A stretch of DNA of 64,000 nucleotides, taken from NCBI GenBank assembly GCA_964035575.1, contig OZ037847.1, forward strand, positions 496,001 through 560,000, in the 5' to 3' direction. Both the position numbers and the translations under genes were made by a program. This document shows, in pieces, positions 62,968-64,000 of the stretch. How positions within the stretch are numbered: the first letter of the stretch is position 1; each line of letters starts with the position of its first letter. The DNA is from Rhynchopus sp. YZ270_cl-10 (Eukaryota > Euglenozoa > Diplonemea > Diplonemida > Diplonemidae). Under the pieces are notes generated by a model. That model searched no databases and was not told where the DNA came from. It saw nothing but the letters and a program-made list of their open reading frames with translations.

Positions 62968-63426
62968 AAACAAATAAAATAAAATTGATAGTACGATACG
63001 TCTCGCGTAATGTCACCAAAAATATCGTCCCACCCTTCCCCCCCGCATGATGCAAGAGAAAGCCATCTCCCCTGTTTTTTTTTCCATGCACTTCCACTAG
63101 ACACCCTACTGCATAAAAGTGGTGCAGCTTCCCGCTCCCATTACCCGACACAAAAAAAAAAGAAGAGAAAAAAAACAGTTTGAAGGATCATAACGGAACG
63201 CTACAGACAGAATTGAGCATTTTTTTGTTGCAATAAAATATTGGTGTGGCTGAATGTGGGCAATAAAGTGCGATTACCCCTTATCAGCCACCAAACGAAA
63301 GGAAAAAAAAAAAACGAATCCCAAACCCCCATCCCTTCCCATTCCCCATTTTACAACAGTCCCCCCTTCCCCCTCCCACCCCCCCTTTTTTTTCTCTCTT
63401 CTTCGCCAATTTTTTTTTTTTTCAAA

Positions 63427-64000
63427 TTAGGCGGGGAGAGTACCGGTTGCGGGACGGGCCTGGAAATTTCCTGCAGTTGTTGCGGCGGTGCAGAGTGGGG
63501 GGAGGATTGGGGTGAGGCCGGAGTTGGGAGGTGAGGGTGAGAGGACGGGGTGGCACTGGGAGGTGGGGCAGGTGCTGCCTTGTGCGTGCGGCATGGGTGG
63601 TGTTGCCTGGCGCTCGCCTCCGACACCCACACCGGCACTCCGCCTGCTCCCATTTGAACCCGCACTCCCCTCTCGCGCAGACAGTAAAGGAGTTGCCGCA
63701 GCCGCATGTGGCGAACTCCGCTCATCCGTAAACCCCCCAGTCTTCAAATACTTATACTCCTGCAGCAACGTATGATAAATATAACGCAGCTGGTCCAACG
63801 ACTGCACCATCCCTGCCCGCTGCATCCGCAACGTCTTTATCGCCCCAAGCACATCAAAGTTGAATTTAAATGGTCTAGGTATTTTCCCTCGGGCACCTAA
63901 CATATGCATATAATACGACTGTTTAAAAAGCGCCAGCAGAACGTGAACTGTGATGAAACATCCGGTTCGTCCAATGCCTGCGGAGCAGTGGACGAGGATA
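63427..64000 (-). CDS. Protein tyrosine phosphatase, C-terminal part
   Basis: 191 residues before the stop; the N-terminal part lies beyond the right edge. The active-site signature ILVHCSAGIGRTGCF (nucleophile Cys, catalytic Arg) is at the very edge, followed by MVQSLDQLRYIYHTLLQEY, the Q-loop and last helix of classical PTPs. Removes phosphate from phosphotyrosine. After the domain comes a Gly/Ser/Pro/Ala-rich tail of about 110 residues without recognisable motif (GTLPA end). The reading frame from 63909 runs continuously to 64000, so no intron is needed here. Confidence 0.92.
   Translation of the reverse strand, partial: ILVHCSAGIGRTGCFITVHVLLALFKQSYYMHMLGARGKIPRPFKFNFDVLGAIKTLRMQRAGMVQSLDQLRYIYHTLLQEYKYLKTGGFTDERSSPHAAAATPLLSAREGSAGSNGSRRSAGVGVGGERQATPPMPHAQGSTCPTSQCHPVLSPSPPNSGLTPILPPLCTAATTAGNFQARPATGTLPA

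Larger units (their letters stand above)
60579..63426. other. Repeat-rich gap, ankyrin gene to tyrosine phosphatase
   Basis: No gene seen. The densest cluster of families A, B, C and E in the window; also (GA)n at 60912-60943. Confidence 0.6.

Overview
The window looks like nuclear DNA of a free-living euglenozoan, most likely a diplonemid or a close relative. Four things point there. (1) Every convincing gene lies on the minus strand over the full 64 kb, like the one-directional gene arrays of Euglenozoa. (2) Conventional introns are present (11 inferred, 45-227 nt, 10 of 11 starting GTATG, all ending CAG), which kinetoplastids almost completely lack. (3) The uS12/RPS23 protein reads closest, from memory, to the trypanosomatid one, and one gene has the full architecture of BILBO1, a flagellar-pocket-collar protein known from kinetoplastids. 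(4) Many start codons have a CAG a few bases upstream, as expected for trans-splice acceptors. The assignment is inference; no rRNA, tRNA or spliced-leader gene was found.

Layout, from left to right (transcription runs right to left): NEK-like kinase (cut by the left edge); RPS23 copy 1; a 10.6 kb zone without genes, holding dispersed hairpin elements, a 117 bp palindromic MITE and a 2.6 kb foldback-like element; a CAMK/SNF1-like kinase; an MBOAT lysophospholipid acyltransferase; a secreted GH27 alpha-galactosidase; a formin with a PTEN-like domain; two small proteins; a multidomain PP2C phosphatase; a repeat-rich gap with a LINE relic and nested MITEs; a beta-helix protein; two tandem dienoyl-CoA isomerases with peroxisomal/glycosomal C-terminal AKL; a CEP162-like coiled-coil protein; RPS23 copies 2-4; a FYVE-finger/small-GTPase fusion; an 1823-residue Ser/Lys-rich protein with a PDZ-like end; a 3 kb repeat gap; the BILBO1-like gene; an ankyrin protein; a 2.8 kb repeat gap; and the C-terminal part of a tyrosine phosphatase (cut by the right edge). 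Cytoskeleton, flagellum and signalling genes dominate (NEK, formin, CEP162-like, BILBO1-like, a docking-domain PP2C), but nothing shows that neighbours work as a pathway; the array is best read as a polycistronic unit.

The most unusual content is between the genes. At least four families of short elements (called A, B, C and D here) have unrelated arms, but A, B and C share a core read CCTCTCGTG on the plus strand (CACGAGAGG in the sense RNA), while D has only a CCTC-centred relative of it. About 50 copies are spread over the window and every one has the same orientation as the genes. Family A is a 13-15 bp hairpin with at least one compensatory pair change. Family B is a roughly 118 bp SINE-like unit whose partial copies all keep the same (sense 3') end. 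The one-strand bias suggests that they act, or are tolerated, only as sense RNA. Separate from these are symmetrical, MITE-like palindromes with visible target-site duplications.
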